Of a stretch of 64,000 nucleotides of DNA, positions 46,662 to 56,249 are shown one piece after another. Numbering within the stretch: position 1 is the first letter of the stretch; each line of letters opens with the position of its first letter. The DNA is from Trichostrongylus colubriformis (lineage: Eukaryota > Nematoda > Chromadorea > Rhabditida > Trichostrongylidae). The stretch covers positions 42,764,591 to 42,828,590 of the forward strand of contig OZ022258.1 of NCBI GenBank assembly GCA_963978905.1, given 5' to 3'. The notes beneath the pieces are model-generated. The model saw only the letters and a list, made by a program, of their open reading frames with translations, did no database searches and was not told the origin of the DNA. The translations under genes were made by a program, and so were the position numbers.

Positions 46662-47135
46662 TGAATTGACTCGAAATAGAGTACGATAGAACGTTTGCCA
46701 CGCGGGATCTCAAGCTTGGGTAATTGAACCTTTATTCTTTTAAATACTAACAAATACATTTTATATACTAAGAAAACGATTTCTACCTATTTCTAGATTT
46801 GAGGTCGTGCCGTGCGCGCGTTACTCTCTTTTCTTCGTGCTCCCACAAGCTTAGTGCGTTACAAGAGTTGCGATAACAAGCGAACAATAAGAAAATTATA
46901 AAACTGAAGAGCTCACCGAACCACACGGCTTTTATACAGCTTTCACACTGAGGAATGCTCATGTTTCGTGCGTTACGATCAGATAAGGCCGCTTCAAGCC
47001 AAAACATTCGTGCTACAGCTCTAAGTACAATTCTACAGTAAGGCATATCATGATTCAATACAAAAAGAATAGCACATGATTAAAAGACGATACAATGACA
47101 AAGTAGAAGTACAAATAGTGAAGGCGTTCACTATA
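46662..47135 (-). repeat. 5' LTR of BEL/Pao element 2
   Basis: A 474-bp LTR, the partner of 42620-43080. On the minus strand it starts tatagtgaacgcc and is followed directly by the primer-binding site. The shared offset of flanking tccat defines the ends. Confidence 0.88.
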
Positions 47136-47140
47136 TCCAT

Positions 47141-47449
47141 CATTACTTTCCCTATGTTCGTGTATCTTCAAGAGAATAGGAGCTAATCTTTCTGACGTTT
47201 GAACGGAGGTCCCTCTGTCTGTGAAAGCCTTTTTGTGGCAAAACTACCCTTTTTCCGTGTATGTGAAGGCCTAAATCGTCTGCTTTTCTTGCGTCTAGGC
47301 TCCTTCGAAGCACAGGAGCGTATCTTGTCGAGTTTGATCGGAAGCCACTCTGTGGCAACAGCCTCTGCCATTTCTACATCTTCGTCCGTAGTTCTTACGT
47401 GCCTTATCAGGTCATTGCCAAGGGTCAATAGCTGGGGGAATAGGACCCC
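47141..47449 (-). pseudogene. Interrupted unknown reading frame, middle part
   Basis: The minus-strand frame contains MTLGNDLIRHVRTTDEDVEM, EWLPIKLDKIRSC and a basic stretch RRKKSRRFRPSHTRKKG that looks like a nuclear-type signal. Two stops follow, near 47180 and 47165. It lies between the two BEL/Pao elements and continues in frame on both far sides. I do not recognise the family. Confidence 0.4.
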
Positions 47450-48022
47450 TGTAGCGAAAACGCTACCTTGTATATACGGTTTGGAAATATTTACTACATA
47501 TTAGCCTTGGAAGATCGATTGTATATAAAAAGAGTTTCTCTTGTTTTCAGGCTGATCTTAGCAAACATTACAGAGGATGTTGCCTTTTCCGCAGCGTATG
47601 TTATAAGAGTGACGCTTTTCTTCGCACGTATGTTTTGGAAATGTCACCATCCGACGAAGTACGGCTGTATATAAGCTTGGCAACGAGCAGCTTATCTTAG
47701 TCTTGGTCTCGGTCCCGAAGAGACGCTTCTCAACAATATTGTAAGTCCCTACATTATTCTTGCCCTAGTAACCGTCATCAACTCAACGATTCCAGAGCAG
47801 GCCTTCTCATCGCTTTCCACCATCAATACGCATATCAATACTCTGCGGCAGCTTGTAAGAAGCTCTTTGTCAGTACCTAACTCAGATATTTGTCTGATAA
47901 TAAATATATATTCTACCCGTGTCCTCTTATAGGGAAGTATCAAGAAGTCGTAACAATAACATCCAACCAGCAATACCGCGTGGCCAGTTATTCACACTGT
48001 TAAAGGCGAGCAATTCACGACA
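47450..48022 (+). repeat. 5' LTR of element 1
   Basis: Starts tgtagcgaaaacgctacc and ends ttcacgaca (TG...CA). It contains tataaaaag near 47524, tatataagc near 47668 and the polyadenylation signal aataaa at 47899. It should hold promoter, start site and terminator for the element RNA. Every landmark recurs exactly 10,239 bp downstream. Confidence 0.95.
47665..47680 (+). promoter_or_regulatory. Candidate TATA box in the LTR
   Basis: The sequence ctgtatataagcttgg lies about 230 bp before the aataaa at 47899, a reasonable place for the core promoter with the start site near 47700. A second AT-rich box (tatataaaaag, near 47522) is the alternative. Confidence 0.45.
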
Positions 48023-48026
48023 AATT

Positions 48027-48038
48027 TGGTGCATCGGC
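48027..48038 (+). other. Primer-binding site of element 1 (tRNA-Gly)
   Basis: Four bases after the LTR comes tggtgcatcggc, 12 nt complementary to the 3' end of nematode tRNA-Gly(GCC) including CCA. Element 2 has the same site, so the two share primer choice. Confidence 0.75.
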
Positions 48039-48160
48039 AACTATAAAGGACAAGGTCGGTTTCTTCTCTTCGTTTGAACTCGCACTAACAATTAACGATT
48101 CTGGTTTCCTTCACCTAGCAATTCTGATCAATTCTACCTTTATCGCCTGAATATTCATCA

Positions 48161-51100
48161 ATGTCTCAGATAGGTTCTCAAAAGAGACTATTAACAAGAT
48201 TTACCAATACACTTGAAAATATAGTAGAAAAACTAAATGAGGAAAAGTTAACAGAAATTTCTTGGGATGACTTGCCGTCAGAAGAAGCTATAAGCAGACT
48301 GGAAGAAGGTATAACCGTCTTAGATTGTACTACGCTAAAGATTGAAAAACAATTAAGCGATTACGCATTAGTTATTGACAATTTAGAAAAGCCCGCTGAG
48401 ACAGAGTTAGAACAATATGATCAATACGCGTCTAGAGCGGAGGCGGCTATGGGTAAGGCGTTCGACCTTAGCATATTGCTACAAGCCCAAATTCGAGTAG
48501 CGAAAGCAATAAAGAAAACGTCGTTACCAATGTCAGAGCAAGTTAACCACCCGAGGGTGACTCAGCCCCGCACGAAACAATTGGAACTCCCACCCCTACC
48601 AATCCCAACTTTCAGCGGAGATCTTTGGGAATGGGACAATTTCTGGGAACTGTACAACAATAATATACATTCGCAAGATCTTCCAGAGATGGTTAAGTAC
48701 AATTACTTACTCAACGCTCTGAGAGGGCCAGCGAAAGAATCAGTAAAGAAGTTCCAACTGACCAAGGGAAACTATGATAAAACAATACAGTTCCTGCTCA
48801 ACAAATATAACAACAGGGACCTTCTAGTGAACCAACTCGTGGAAAGACTTGACAAATGCGCTCTTCGGGGACGGGCAGTGAAAGACCAACGCTCACTTTT
48901 GGAAGAAATTCAAGCAATTGTGGCCCAATTAGTTGAAAAAGGAGAAAACGTCGACAGCTCCTGGCTCATCAAGAAAGTTCTGTCCAAGTTTCCTAGCGAA
49001 GTAAAACGCAAGGTAATAGCTAGGAAACAAGAAAACTTAGATGCTCAATTTCAAATGCAAGACCTGATTCGCTATTTGGAAGACTACTTATCGACGGAGG
49101 AGTTGTGTAACTTATACGTAGGAGAGAAACCTACCGATCAGCAATCATCGCGCTACGCCTCCACTTCCAAAAACTCCGTCACAAGCCGGAAAAGGACAGT
49201 GAGTGCTTGCTGCATGTATTGCAAAGGTGAACACCCAGCATTTGCATGCACAGTCTTCCCCACCCCTCAAGCCAGATCTCGATATCTGAGAGAGAATCAA
49301 TTATGCTTCTTATGTGCCTCATCCGCACATAAGACACTACAGTGTACACGCCGACCATGCTTCTTCTGTAAGGCTGCCCATCACAGTTCATGTTGCTTCA
49401 ACCGACAGAAGCGAGAAGCAGCACCAATAAAGAAGCCGGACACATCGTCCGCTACGAAAAAACCTTCAGAAAAAGGTAAAAAGTTGAACAAAGTAGCGGC
49501 ATCGGTCAATAGCAATCAGGTTAGCAATGTCACCGATCAAGAGACAAGTAGCGCCAATATTGACGGTCATGACACAGTGTTGCAGCTTCAAGCGATGACA
49601 CAGGTGCAACAAACTAATAGGTCCGCGCTGCCAACAGGAGAAATTACCGTACTCGACCCGACAACAAAGGGCTTACGGAAAGTAGATGTTCTGTTTGACA
49701 GCGGGGCAGAAGTTTCATTCATTAATGCTTCTCTAGCTAATGAACTGTGTCTTCCTGTCATCAGAGAAGAAAGCATCAGAATCCATACTTTTGGATCGAA
49801 AGACGTTCAACAGGCCACTTGCAAGCTTGTCAAACTCGATGTGTGGGACGCAGAAGGAAACGTCCACACATTCTATTTGCGCACCCACAATGTGTTAACC
49901 CAGGTTTTTCCCACACCACGGATACCAGACGCAGACCGCCAAGAAATACTCGATAGAAAACTGTCTGTTCAGCACTTTGATACAGACAAAGTAATCATCA
50001 ATCCCCTCATACTTCTGGGTTGTGACCAGATGTGGTCTCTTTTCCGAATGGATCTTACTCCAATCTCCCTCTCATCAGGGCTAGTCCTCATACCAACCAA
50101 ACTGGGTTACGTTGTCTCTGGACAGTCAAAAACTGTTCCTCAAGAGAAAACAAACGAAATACTACAAGTGTCTTCTTACAACGAGGACCTAGAGAGGTGG
50201 AACAATTATTGGTCTATGGAGGTTCAAATGAACACAATACAGTATGGCGACCCCCAGGTATCCGAAATCGAGCAAGAAAAATGGGACAACTATTGGGCAA
50301 TGGATGCAGCTGGAACAGAGCAATTCATGGGCCCCCTCACGGAATCTCGTGAAGCACTTGATAAAAAGGTATGGGAACAGTTCAATAAAACAATAGAAAA
50401 AAGGCAGGACGGCTATTATGTGCGTCTGCCATGGAAGGAACAATACCCATATCTACCTGATAACTATGCGATAGCTTACAAAAGACTGATCAACGTGTGG
50501 GCATCGCTAAGGAAAGATGAGGCATTGCTTGAGCAATACAACAATGTGTTCCAAGAGCAATTGCAAAAGAATATCGTGGAAGTAGTGGACGATAACTGTA
50601 CGGAAACAGGAAATCAAGTTCACTACATTCCCCATCAGCCGGTGTTAACGCCGCAAAAGACAACTACCAAGTTACGCATCGTTTTTGATGCGTCAGCTCA
50701 CTATAAAGGGAGTCCTTCCCTAAATGACGCTCTCCATAGAGGTCCAGTAATTCTACCAGCCCTGTACGGGCTACTGCTTCGATTCCAGATAGGGACCATA
50801 GCGCTAATTTCGGATGTCGAAAAGGCCTTTCTTCAGATACGACTGCATGAGGCCGATCGGGATGCAACTCGATGTTTATGGCTACGAGATCACAGGAAGC
50901 CACCGGAAAAGAACAATATACTTACACTTCGCTTTACTCGAGTAACCTTTGGGATTAAATCTTCTCCATTCCTATTAGCTGGAACAACAATGTATCATCT
51001 GGACACATACTGCGAAAACCCACTGGCTCAGGAGATCAAGAACAATATTTACGTCGACAACCTTATTTTAACATCGGATTCTTGTCAAGAATCGATACAA

Positions 51101-54100
51101 ATCTACAGAAATTCTAAGAAAATTTTTAATGACCTGGGTATGAACCTCCGGGAATTCGCGTCAAATAGCGATAAGGTATTAGAACCAATAGAGAAGGTCG
51201 ATAGAGCCAACAGTAATATCCTAAAAGTTCTCGGTTTACAGTGGAATCGACAGAGCGATGCGTTCTTAATCTCATGTTCACTTCCTGAAACCTCAATAGT
51301 CACAAAACGAACAATAACTAGCACCATAGCAGCAATTTATGACCCACTAGGCTGGTGTGTGCCCCTACTTCATAACGCACGAGTGTTCCTCCAGAAACTC
51401 TGGAAAGAACAATATAATTGGGATACTCAACTATCCGGCGAAAGAGCCAATGAATGGAGACTGATTAGGAACAATGTGCATGGTTTTGAAAAGACGCTTC
51501 CTCGAGTCCTATCTCCAAAAGGAAGTGAAGTACTACTGGTAACATTTGCAGATGCCAGTACAACTGGAATGACAGCTTGTACTTACCTCGTCCAACAAGG
51601 ACCGCTATCAGCACACTTGCTCATGGCAAGATCAAAGCTGCCATCATTGCGTACGAAAGCAACAATACCAAAGCTTGAACTAAATGCGGTCACATTAGCA
51701 ATGCGGTTATCCAATGCAATTGCTTCGCAGCTAGAGAAAGTGCTCAATATCGAAACAATATATATCTTCTCCGATTCCGAGATCGTGCTCAGCTGGATCA
51801 AAAGGAAGCCCCAACGAGACATCGGAATATTCGTGCACAATAGATTAGCAGAGATAAATCGTATAGCAGACCATCTAAACAACACAGGGCGTCATATCAA
51901 GTACGGGTACGTGAAGACAGAGGAAAACCCAGCAGACTGTGGAACGAGAGGTCTTACTTCAAAGGAAATGGAGAGCCACCTTTGGTGGCAAGGACCATGG
52001 TTCCTCCGAAGGAACTTACAGGATTGGCCAGATCAGAGTAAAGTATTCAAAGCCCCAGAGGATGATACGGGAGAAACAATAGGGAGTATGGTGGGAGGTG
52101 ATCTACATCAAACATTGTTCGCCAATACCTCAACAATAACACGACTCGCTTCGGGTGAATTGGAAATAATCAGGCCCGGTCAAGTAAGAACATTTACTCA
52201 AGCAAAACGAGTACTGGCATATTCCCTAAGATTCATGAACGCGATAATTGTGCAAATCAATAGAAAGGGTAGCAAGGAAATGATGATAGCAATATTGAAA
52301 CTCGGCAGTGTATCAAGAGAATCCCAATTCTTGAATGGGAAAGAAATTGAAGTAGCTGGTCACATCCTCATAGAAAATCACCAAAAGGTGAGGCTGAATA
52401 CCAATATTTTGAAATCTCTGAAAAACCTCAATGTACGGCCAGATCTAGAAGGAATCTGGAGATGTCATGGACGACTAGGCCAAGCTCAGATGGACACCAG
52501 AGCAAAATACCCAATACTCGTCCTGCAAAAAACGGCATTAGCGGAAATCATCATTCGTGATTACCACAACAGGGGCCACCCAGGGGTCAATCACACAATG
52601 GCTCTGATAAGACGGAAATTTTGGATCCCTCAGCTCCGTTCTCAGGTGGCACGTATTGTACGGAAATGTATACAATGCCAAAAATTCAATAATCTTCCGT
52701 ATCAATATCCAAACCAAGGTGACCTACCCAAAGAGCGAGTCATTCGATCCTGCCCATTCAGCAATATAGGACTGGATTACTTTGGTCCATTGACAATATC
52801 CCACATTAACGGCGATCAGAGAAAGTGCTTTGGGTCAATTATAACTTGCATGGTCACACGTCTTGTACACCTCGACATAGTAACAGACTTGTCGACAACC
52901 GCCTTCTTACTAATGCTCAGAAGATTCTTCGCAAGAAGGGGGATACCAAAATTGATAATAAGTGACAATGCGCCCACGTTTCTCTTAGGCGAGTCGATAC
53001 TTAGAGACAGTATTCGAGCAGCACATAACGATCCTATGATAGCGAAAGACTTAAGTAACAGAGAAATTGAGTGGAAGCATATCACACCCTTTGCTCCTTG
53101 GCAAGGGGGCTTCTACGAAAGGCTCATCAAATCAGTAAAACAATGTCTCTATAAAACTCTTGGAAAAGCGATAGTAACGTTCGAAGAATTGTCAACAACC
53201 ATCATTGAGATTGAGTCGCTCATCAATTCACGCCCACTAACATACCTGGGCAACGATATTGATGACTTGGAGACTTTGCGCCCGATAGACTTTCTACAAA
53301 AGGATATTGACATAGAGTTTCCGTTACTCAATCTGTTGGAGGAACAAACCGATTCTGACTATATCCCGGCCGCAGACATACCAGCGTTGGTAACTAAGCA
53401 ACAAACAATAGCTGCGCTGCAAACATCTTGCCGACTTACTGAAAGGTTTTGGGAGCTCTGGCAATCTCAATATCTTATAAGCCTAAGAGAGAAACATTCT
53501 CTTACCGTGGGAACAAAACGAGGCAGCATTCTTAGCCCGAAACAAGGAGAGTTGGTTCTAGTGTGCGACCCCGTATTACCTCGTCAGTCTTGGAAAGTAG
53601 GAATAATCGACAAACTACCTCAATACGAAAACGGAACAATACGAGAAGCGGTAGTGAGACTACCAGGTAGACGAATAATACGACGTCCAATAAATCTCCT
53701 TATTCCCCTCGAAATTGAAGGCAACATTACATCAAACAATCCTGAGACTGAGGACACTCAAATTAACACAAGGGTAAAGGAAGGGTCTGCAAACGAAGAT
53801 ACCGCTCGACGTCCAAGATATAGTCTCAGACCACGAAAAACAATAAATTATAATGAAGACACCAATGATAGCAGCATGAGCTCTACACTTCTGTTTATGT
53901 CCCTTATACAAGTCCTACTCTTCTTCATATTGCTTTCTGTTTCTGAGGCGGTATCCACGAACGACACCAATAACTCAACGGCGATACGAACAATAACTTG
54001 CATAGAAAGGGGCGCGCGGCTACACCTTCCAGAAAGGTTTCCATATGAAATTTGCGCAGAAGATTACTGTGTGGATTTTAAAGATCCACAAGAATACGAA

Positions 54101-56083
54101 ACAATCACTTTCCCACCAGAGGTCATTCTGCATGAACACAAAGTGCAGTGGAAACTGTCCCTCCCTCATTCAGTGGAAACAATTGAGAGCACCTGCCCAC
54201 CAGCACAATTCTGTCCATCAATAGACTGCACGTTCTGCAGTAGTAACATCTTCAATCCCGAATGCTGGCCAATTAGTGCAATACTAGCCACAGCTACGAT
54301 AGTGTACTTCATTATCACAGGGTTATACGTGTTCCTCTACGTACCCCTTACAGTGGGAAGACCCGTCAGGTTCCTAGCAAGTATTCTTTGGTTAGCAATC
54401 AAAGCCCTTGGGAGAACCGCACTAAAGCTGGTGCTGGGTCGCAAAAAAAGAGCAGCCACACGTCGTCGACGTCTCGCAGAAATTTTAGCAATAATAACAA
54501 TCGTAGTATCTTCAGGGCATGCATGCCAATTAGTGAACGTTTTTAACCATCAGTCAACAATATGTTCAACAGAACGATCCTCTTCCTGTCAAATCCGACT
54601 GTCCGAAGTCCTCAAAATCAATAGCTTTAAACGTGAAGTTTGTCTTCGATTATCAATTAATGCTACAATGATACACGAGGTTCGACTACGATGGAAATCT
54701 CTTATCCTGCAATGTGAACCAGAGACAGATTTTTTTACCAGGGACGCAATTCACAAAGTAGCAAACAGTAAACGCTGTGCTCACAGGGGCTCATGTGTCA
54801 GGGAAAAATGTGGATCAATCAATGCATCTAGCCTTATTCCTGAGCTAAAAGAAGGGAACCGTTTCCCAGGTTACACTGCATGCATGGAATCATGCGGTGG
54901 AATAGGATGTGGTTGTTTTTTCCCGAGCTCTGGATGTTTGTTCTTCAGAATCTACATGGAACCACGCAATAGCGAAGTCTTCGAGATTTTTCATTGTAAT
55001 AGGTGGAGGGAAGCAGCTGAGGTTGAAATAACCCACTTCGAAAAAGCTAATGCTAAATTATCCATATTGTCGACGCGCCTAATACCAAATATTCCTAAGG
55101 TATGGAACTCGTTCACCTTCACCATGACCTATGTGGCAATTCCCCCACTACCACTTCTTGGAACTAAATTCCTTGCGAATTCAAAACGAACAGCAATATG
55201 GAAGTCCAATATTTATCCTGCGCTGCGCTGCGCTACGCACTACGACGCACAGAGCCTGAACTGCTCTGTTTTCGAAGATTGTACGTGCCTCCCTGCCGAA
55301 ACAAAGGTTATATGCAAATGCAAAGAATTGCTCTTGGCGCGTTGGATTAATAACTTAAGGAACCAGTTACCAGCTACTTTCCCATCACTGAATTTCCGAC
55401 GGCATGAAAGAGCAAGGGTAGAAGCCCAAGTAACTGGTATGGTAACTGCAGAAATTATAATGAATTTTGCTGGCAATCTAACGTCTACAATACTAGTCGA
55501 CGAAGCCAGTTGTCGCGCAGAAACCACCGAGCTCGCTGGTTGCTACGATTGCGCGAAAGGTGCCTTCACATACGCGACATGCTATTCCTCTCGAAACAAT
55601 ATCAATGCAGAAGTTATATGCGATGGAGTGGGATTTACGATTCCATGCAGCATTACTGGAATGACATCCACTTTACGCTTCAGTGCTACTAAAGCACAGA
55701 CAATTTTCTCATGCTCCATATCATGTGGAAAAACCAATAACCATTTTAAAGTAGGAGGTATCCTAAAATTTACATCTTCAGCGCAAAGTATCATACAGCA
55801 GTGGCTCAAGGGAGAAGGGTCAAACTCAGAATCAGTGCTACCAGACCTTTTTCACATCGCCGAAGTTCTTTCCCAATGGTATAAAACACTGTTGGCAACA
55901 ATAGTTGGCCTTATCATCATGTTAGCGCTAACTTATTTGTTTTTCACCACTATTGGAATTCGGCTTGTAACATGGGTAATATTACTCCCACCACGATTGG
56001 TGATACATCTGGTGGCATATTATATCAAAAAGGTTAGGGGCTCCTACAACAAACGAGGCTCCAGACACAACAAACAGCAATAG
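48161..56083 (+). CDS. Gag-protease-RT/RNase H-integrase-envelope polyprotein of BEL/Pao element 1
   Basis: One open frame of 2,640 codons. Gag domain (DUF1759-type, residues about 140-315), three zinc knuckles (350-412), aspartic protease with DSGAEVSF (Asp513), RT with FDAS near 841, Asp885 and YVDN (Asp966), RNase H with Asp1131, Glu1173, Asp1205, integrase with an HHCC zinc site (about 1469-1507) and Asp1539, Asp1602, Glu1653, a basic C-terminal integrase domain to about 1855, then a glycoprotein from Met1906. BEL elements usually make gag-pol as one product; having env in the same frame without a stop is odd. The start at 48161 is the first Met after the primer site and leads directly into helical Gag sequence. 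The polyprotein would be cut by its own protease; env probably needs a separate route to the membrane (inference). Confidence 0.93.
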   Translation: MSQIGSQKRLLTRFTNTLENIVEKLNEEKLTEISWDDLPSEEAISRLEEGITVLDCTTLKIEKQLSDYALVIDNLEKPAETELEQYDQYASRAEAAMGKAFDLSILLQAQIRVAKAIKKTSLPMSEQVNHPRVTQPRTKQLELPPLPIPTFSGDLWEWDNFWELYNNNIHSQDLPEMVKYNYLLNALRGPAKESVKKFQLTKGNYDKTIQFLLNKYNNRDLLVNQLVERLDKCALRGRAVKDQRSLLEEIQAIVAQLVEKGENVDSSWLIKKVLSKFPSEVKRKVIARKQENLDAQFQMQDLIRYLEDYLSTEELCNLYVGEKPTDQQSSRYASTSKNSVTSRKRTVSACCMYCKGEHPAFACTVFPTPQARSRYLRENQLCFLCASSAHKTLQCTRRPCFFCKAAHHSSCCFNRQKREAAPIKKPDTSSATKKPSEKGKKLNKVAASVNSNQVSNVTDQETSSANIDGHDTVLQLQAMTQVQQTNRSALPTGEITVLDPTTKGLRKVDVLFDSGAEVSFINASLANELCLPVIREESIRIHTFGSKDVQQATCKLVKLDVWDAEGNVHTFYLRTHNVLTQVFPTPRIPDADRQEILDRKLSVQHFDTDKVIINPLILLGCDQMWSLFRMDLTPISLSSGLVLIPTKLGYVVSGQSKTVPQEKTNEILQVSSYNEDLERWNNYWSMEVQMNTIQYGDPQVSEIEQEKWDNYWAMDAAGTEQFMGPLTESREALDKKVWEQFNKTIEKRQDGYYVRLPWKEQYPYLPDNYAIAYKRLINVWASLRKDEALLEQYNNVFQEQLQKNIVEVVDDNCTETGNQVHYIPHQPVLTPQKTTTKLRIVFDASAHYKGSPSLNDALHRGPVILPALYGLLLRFQIGTIALISDVEKAFLQIRLHEADRDATRCLWLRDHRKPPEKNNILTLRFTRVTFGIKSSPFLLAGTTMYHLDTYCENPLAQEIKNNIYVDNLILTSDSCQESIQIYRNSKKIFNDLGMNLREFASNSDKVLEPIEKVDRANSNILKVLGLQWNRQSDAFLISCSLPETSIVTKRTITSTIAAIYDPLGWCVPLLHNARVFLQKLWKEQYNWDTQLSGERANEWRLIRNNVHGFEKTLPRVLSPKGSEVLLVTFADASTTGMTACTYLVQQGPLSAHLLMARSKLPSLRTKATIPKLELNAVTLAMRLSNAIASQLEKVLNIETIYIFSDSEIVLSWIKRKPQRDIGIFVHNRLAEINRIADHLNNTGRHIKYGYVKTEENPADCGTRGLTSKEMESHLWWQGPWFLRRNLQDWPDQSKVFKAPEDDTGETIGSMVGGDLHQTLFANTSTITRLASGELEIIRPGQVRTFTQAKRVLAYSLRFMNAIIVQINRKGSKEMMIAILKLGSVSRESQFLNGKEIEVAGHILIENHQKVRLNTNILKSLKNLNVRPDLEGIWRCHGRLGQAQMDTRAKYPILVLQKTALAEIIIRDYHNRGHPGVNHTMALIRRKFWIPQLRSQVARIVRKCIQCQKFNNLPYQYPNQGDLPKERVIRSCPFSNIGLDYFGPLTISHINGDQRKCFGSIITCMVTRLVHLDIVTDLSTTAFLLMLRRFFARRGIPKLIISDNAPTFLLGESILRDSIRAAHNDPMIAKDLSNREIEWKHITPFAPWQGGFYERLIKSVKQCLYKTLGKAIVTFEELSTTIIEIESLINSRPLTYLGNDIDDLETLRPIDFLQKDIDIEFPLLNLLEEQTDSDYIPAADIPALVTKQQTIAALQTSCRLTERFWELWQSQYLISLREKHSLTVGTKRGSILSPKQGELVLVCDPVLPRQSWKVGIIDKLPQYENGTIREAVVRLPGRRIIRRPINLLIPLEIEGNITSNNPETEDTQINTRVKEGSANEDTARRPRYSLRPRKTINYNEDTNDSSMSSTLLFMSLIQVLLFFILLSVSEAVSTNDTNNSTAIRTITCIERGARLHLPERFPYEICAEDYCVDFKDPQEYETITFPPEVILHEHKVQWKLSLPHSVETIESTCPPAQFCPSIDCTFCSSNIFNPECWPISAILATATIVYFIITGLYVFLYVPLTVGRPVRFLASILWLAIKALGRTALKLVLGRKKRAATRRRRLAEILAIITIVVSSGHACQLVNVFNHQSTICSTERSSSCQIRLSEVLKINSFKREVCLRLSINATMIHEVRLRWKSLILQCEPETDFFTRDAIHKVANSKRCAHRGSCVREKCGSINASSLIPELKEGNRFPGYTACMESCGGIGCGCFFPSSGCLFFRIYMEPRNSEVFEIFHCNRWREAAEVEITHFEKANAKLSILSTRLIPNIPKVWNSFTFTMTYVAIPPLPLLGTKFLANSKRTAIWKSNIYPALRCATHYDAQSLNCSVFEDCTCLPAETKVICKCKELLLARWINNLRNQLPATFPSLNFRRHERARVEAQVTGMVTAEIIMNFAGNLTSTILVDEASCRAETTELAGCYDCAKGAFTYATCYSSRNNINAEVICDGVGFTIPCSITGMTSTLRFSATKAQTIFSCSISCGKTNNHFKVGGILKFTSSAQSIIQQWLKGEGSNSESVLPDLFHIAEVLSQWYKTLLATIVGLIIMLALTYLFFTTIGIRLVTWVILLPPRLVIHLVAYYIKKVRGSYNKRGSRHNKQQ
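48580..49400 (+). other. Gag core and nucleocapsid region
   Basis: LPPLPIPTFSGDLWEWDNFW opens the conserved BEL Gag core. The nucleocapsid knuckles are CMYCKGEHPAFAC, CFLCASSAHKTLQC and CFFCKAAHHSSCC. These should package the RNA. The third knuckle uses a doubled His, a feature also seen in the extra gene after env. Confidence 0.85.
49620..50110 (+). other. Retropepsin-like protease domain
   Basis: The catalytic motif VLFDSGAEVSFINASLANEL starts near 49688 with the Asp codon at 49697. A downstream hydrophobic segment (NPLILLGCDQMW) matches the flap-to-core region in this family. It should act as a dimer to mature the polyprotein. Confidence 0.8.
50640..51990 (+). other. Reverse transcriptase and RNase H domains
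   Basis: RT blocks: LRIVFDAS, LISDVEKAFLQI (Asp codon at 50813), RVTFGIKSSPFLL and NIYVDNLIL (Asp codon at 51056). BEL elements use YVDD or YVDN. The RNase H part has VTFADAST, PKLELNAV and IFSDSEIVLSW and ends ENPADCGTRGL. All expected acidic residues are present, so the enzyme may be functional. Confidence 0.88.
52540..53720 (+). other. Integrase domain
   Basis: The zinc-binding part is HNRGHPGVNH ... CIQCQKF (HHCC). The core has GLDYFGP (Asp at 52775), ISDNAP (Asp at 52964) and GGFYERLIKSVK (Glu at 53117), spaced D-62-D-50-E. The C-terminal domain GELVLVCDPVLPRQSWKVG to NLLIPLE is the one usual in BEL/Pao. It would insert the cDNA with the 5-bp duplication seen here. Confidence 0.88.
53876..56083 (+). 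other. Envelope: phlebovirus-type class II glycoprotein region
   Basis: From Met1906 (ATG at 53876) the frame encodes about 735 residues: a hydrophobic signal segment (SLIQVLLFFILLSVSEA), a short Cys-rich Gn-like part, a membrane helix near 54280-54350, a polybasic stretch RKKRAATRRRR (near 54440), a second signal-like helix (LAEILAIITIVVSSGHA), a long Cys-rich ectodomain, and a C-terminal membrane anchor near 55890-55990 with a basic tail. The block CGGIGCGCF near 54893 resembles the fusion-loop region of phlebovirus Gc proteins. Nematode BEL elements are known to have captured such a glycoprotein. Fusion activity is inferred, not shown. The whole region is free of stops. Confidence 0.78.
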
Positions 56084-56249
56084 GAAAAAATCTTTCCAAT
56101 TACAATAGTCGTAGAAGATATCAGTAATTAACTAGTACGTATATCAATATATTATCACTAAATTTTCAAGCTGTTTCTGAAGATTAACAATACTTAGTAT
56201 TAGTTGTTATCGTTCAATTTACCCACTATTTCAGAGGATCACATACGCC
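56084..56249 (+). other. Spacer between env and the extra gene
   Basis: 166 bp of AT-rich sequence. The run tatttcag ends at 56234, 15 nt before the ATG at 56250. It looks like a 3' splice site, so the downstream gene could be made from a spliced or trans-spliced RNA. Confidence 0.45.

Larger units (their letters stand above)
42620..47135 (-). mobile_element. BEL/Pao element lacking pol and most of env (element 2)
   Basis: LTRs at 42620-43080 and 46662-47135, flanked by the 5-bp duplication tccat (42615-42619, 47136-47140). Read on the minus strand: 5' LTR, tRNA-Gly-type primer site, gag, a short env tail, the extra zinc-knuckle gene, 3' LTR. Protease, RT, RNase H, integrase and the env ectodomain are missing; the gag frame runs out just where the protease should begin. 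LTRs differ at about 20 positions plus a 9-bp gap, so the insertion is older than the element at 47.45 kb. Frameshifts and stops occur in both remaining genes. Confidence 0.88.

Noticed and set aside
47749..47973. 74-codon minus-strand frame present in both LTRs
   Set aside because: It is identical in both LTRs simply because the LTRs are identical. It runs antisense across the LTR promoter and polyadenylation region and has no motif.
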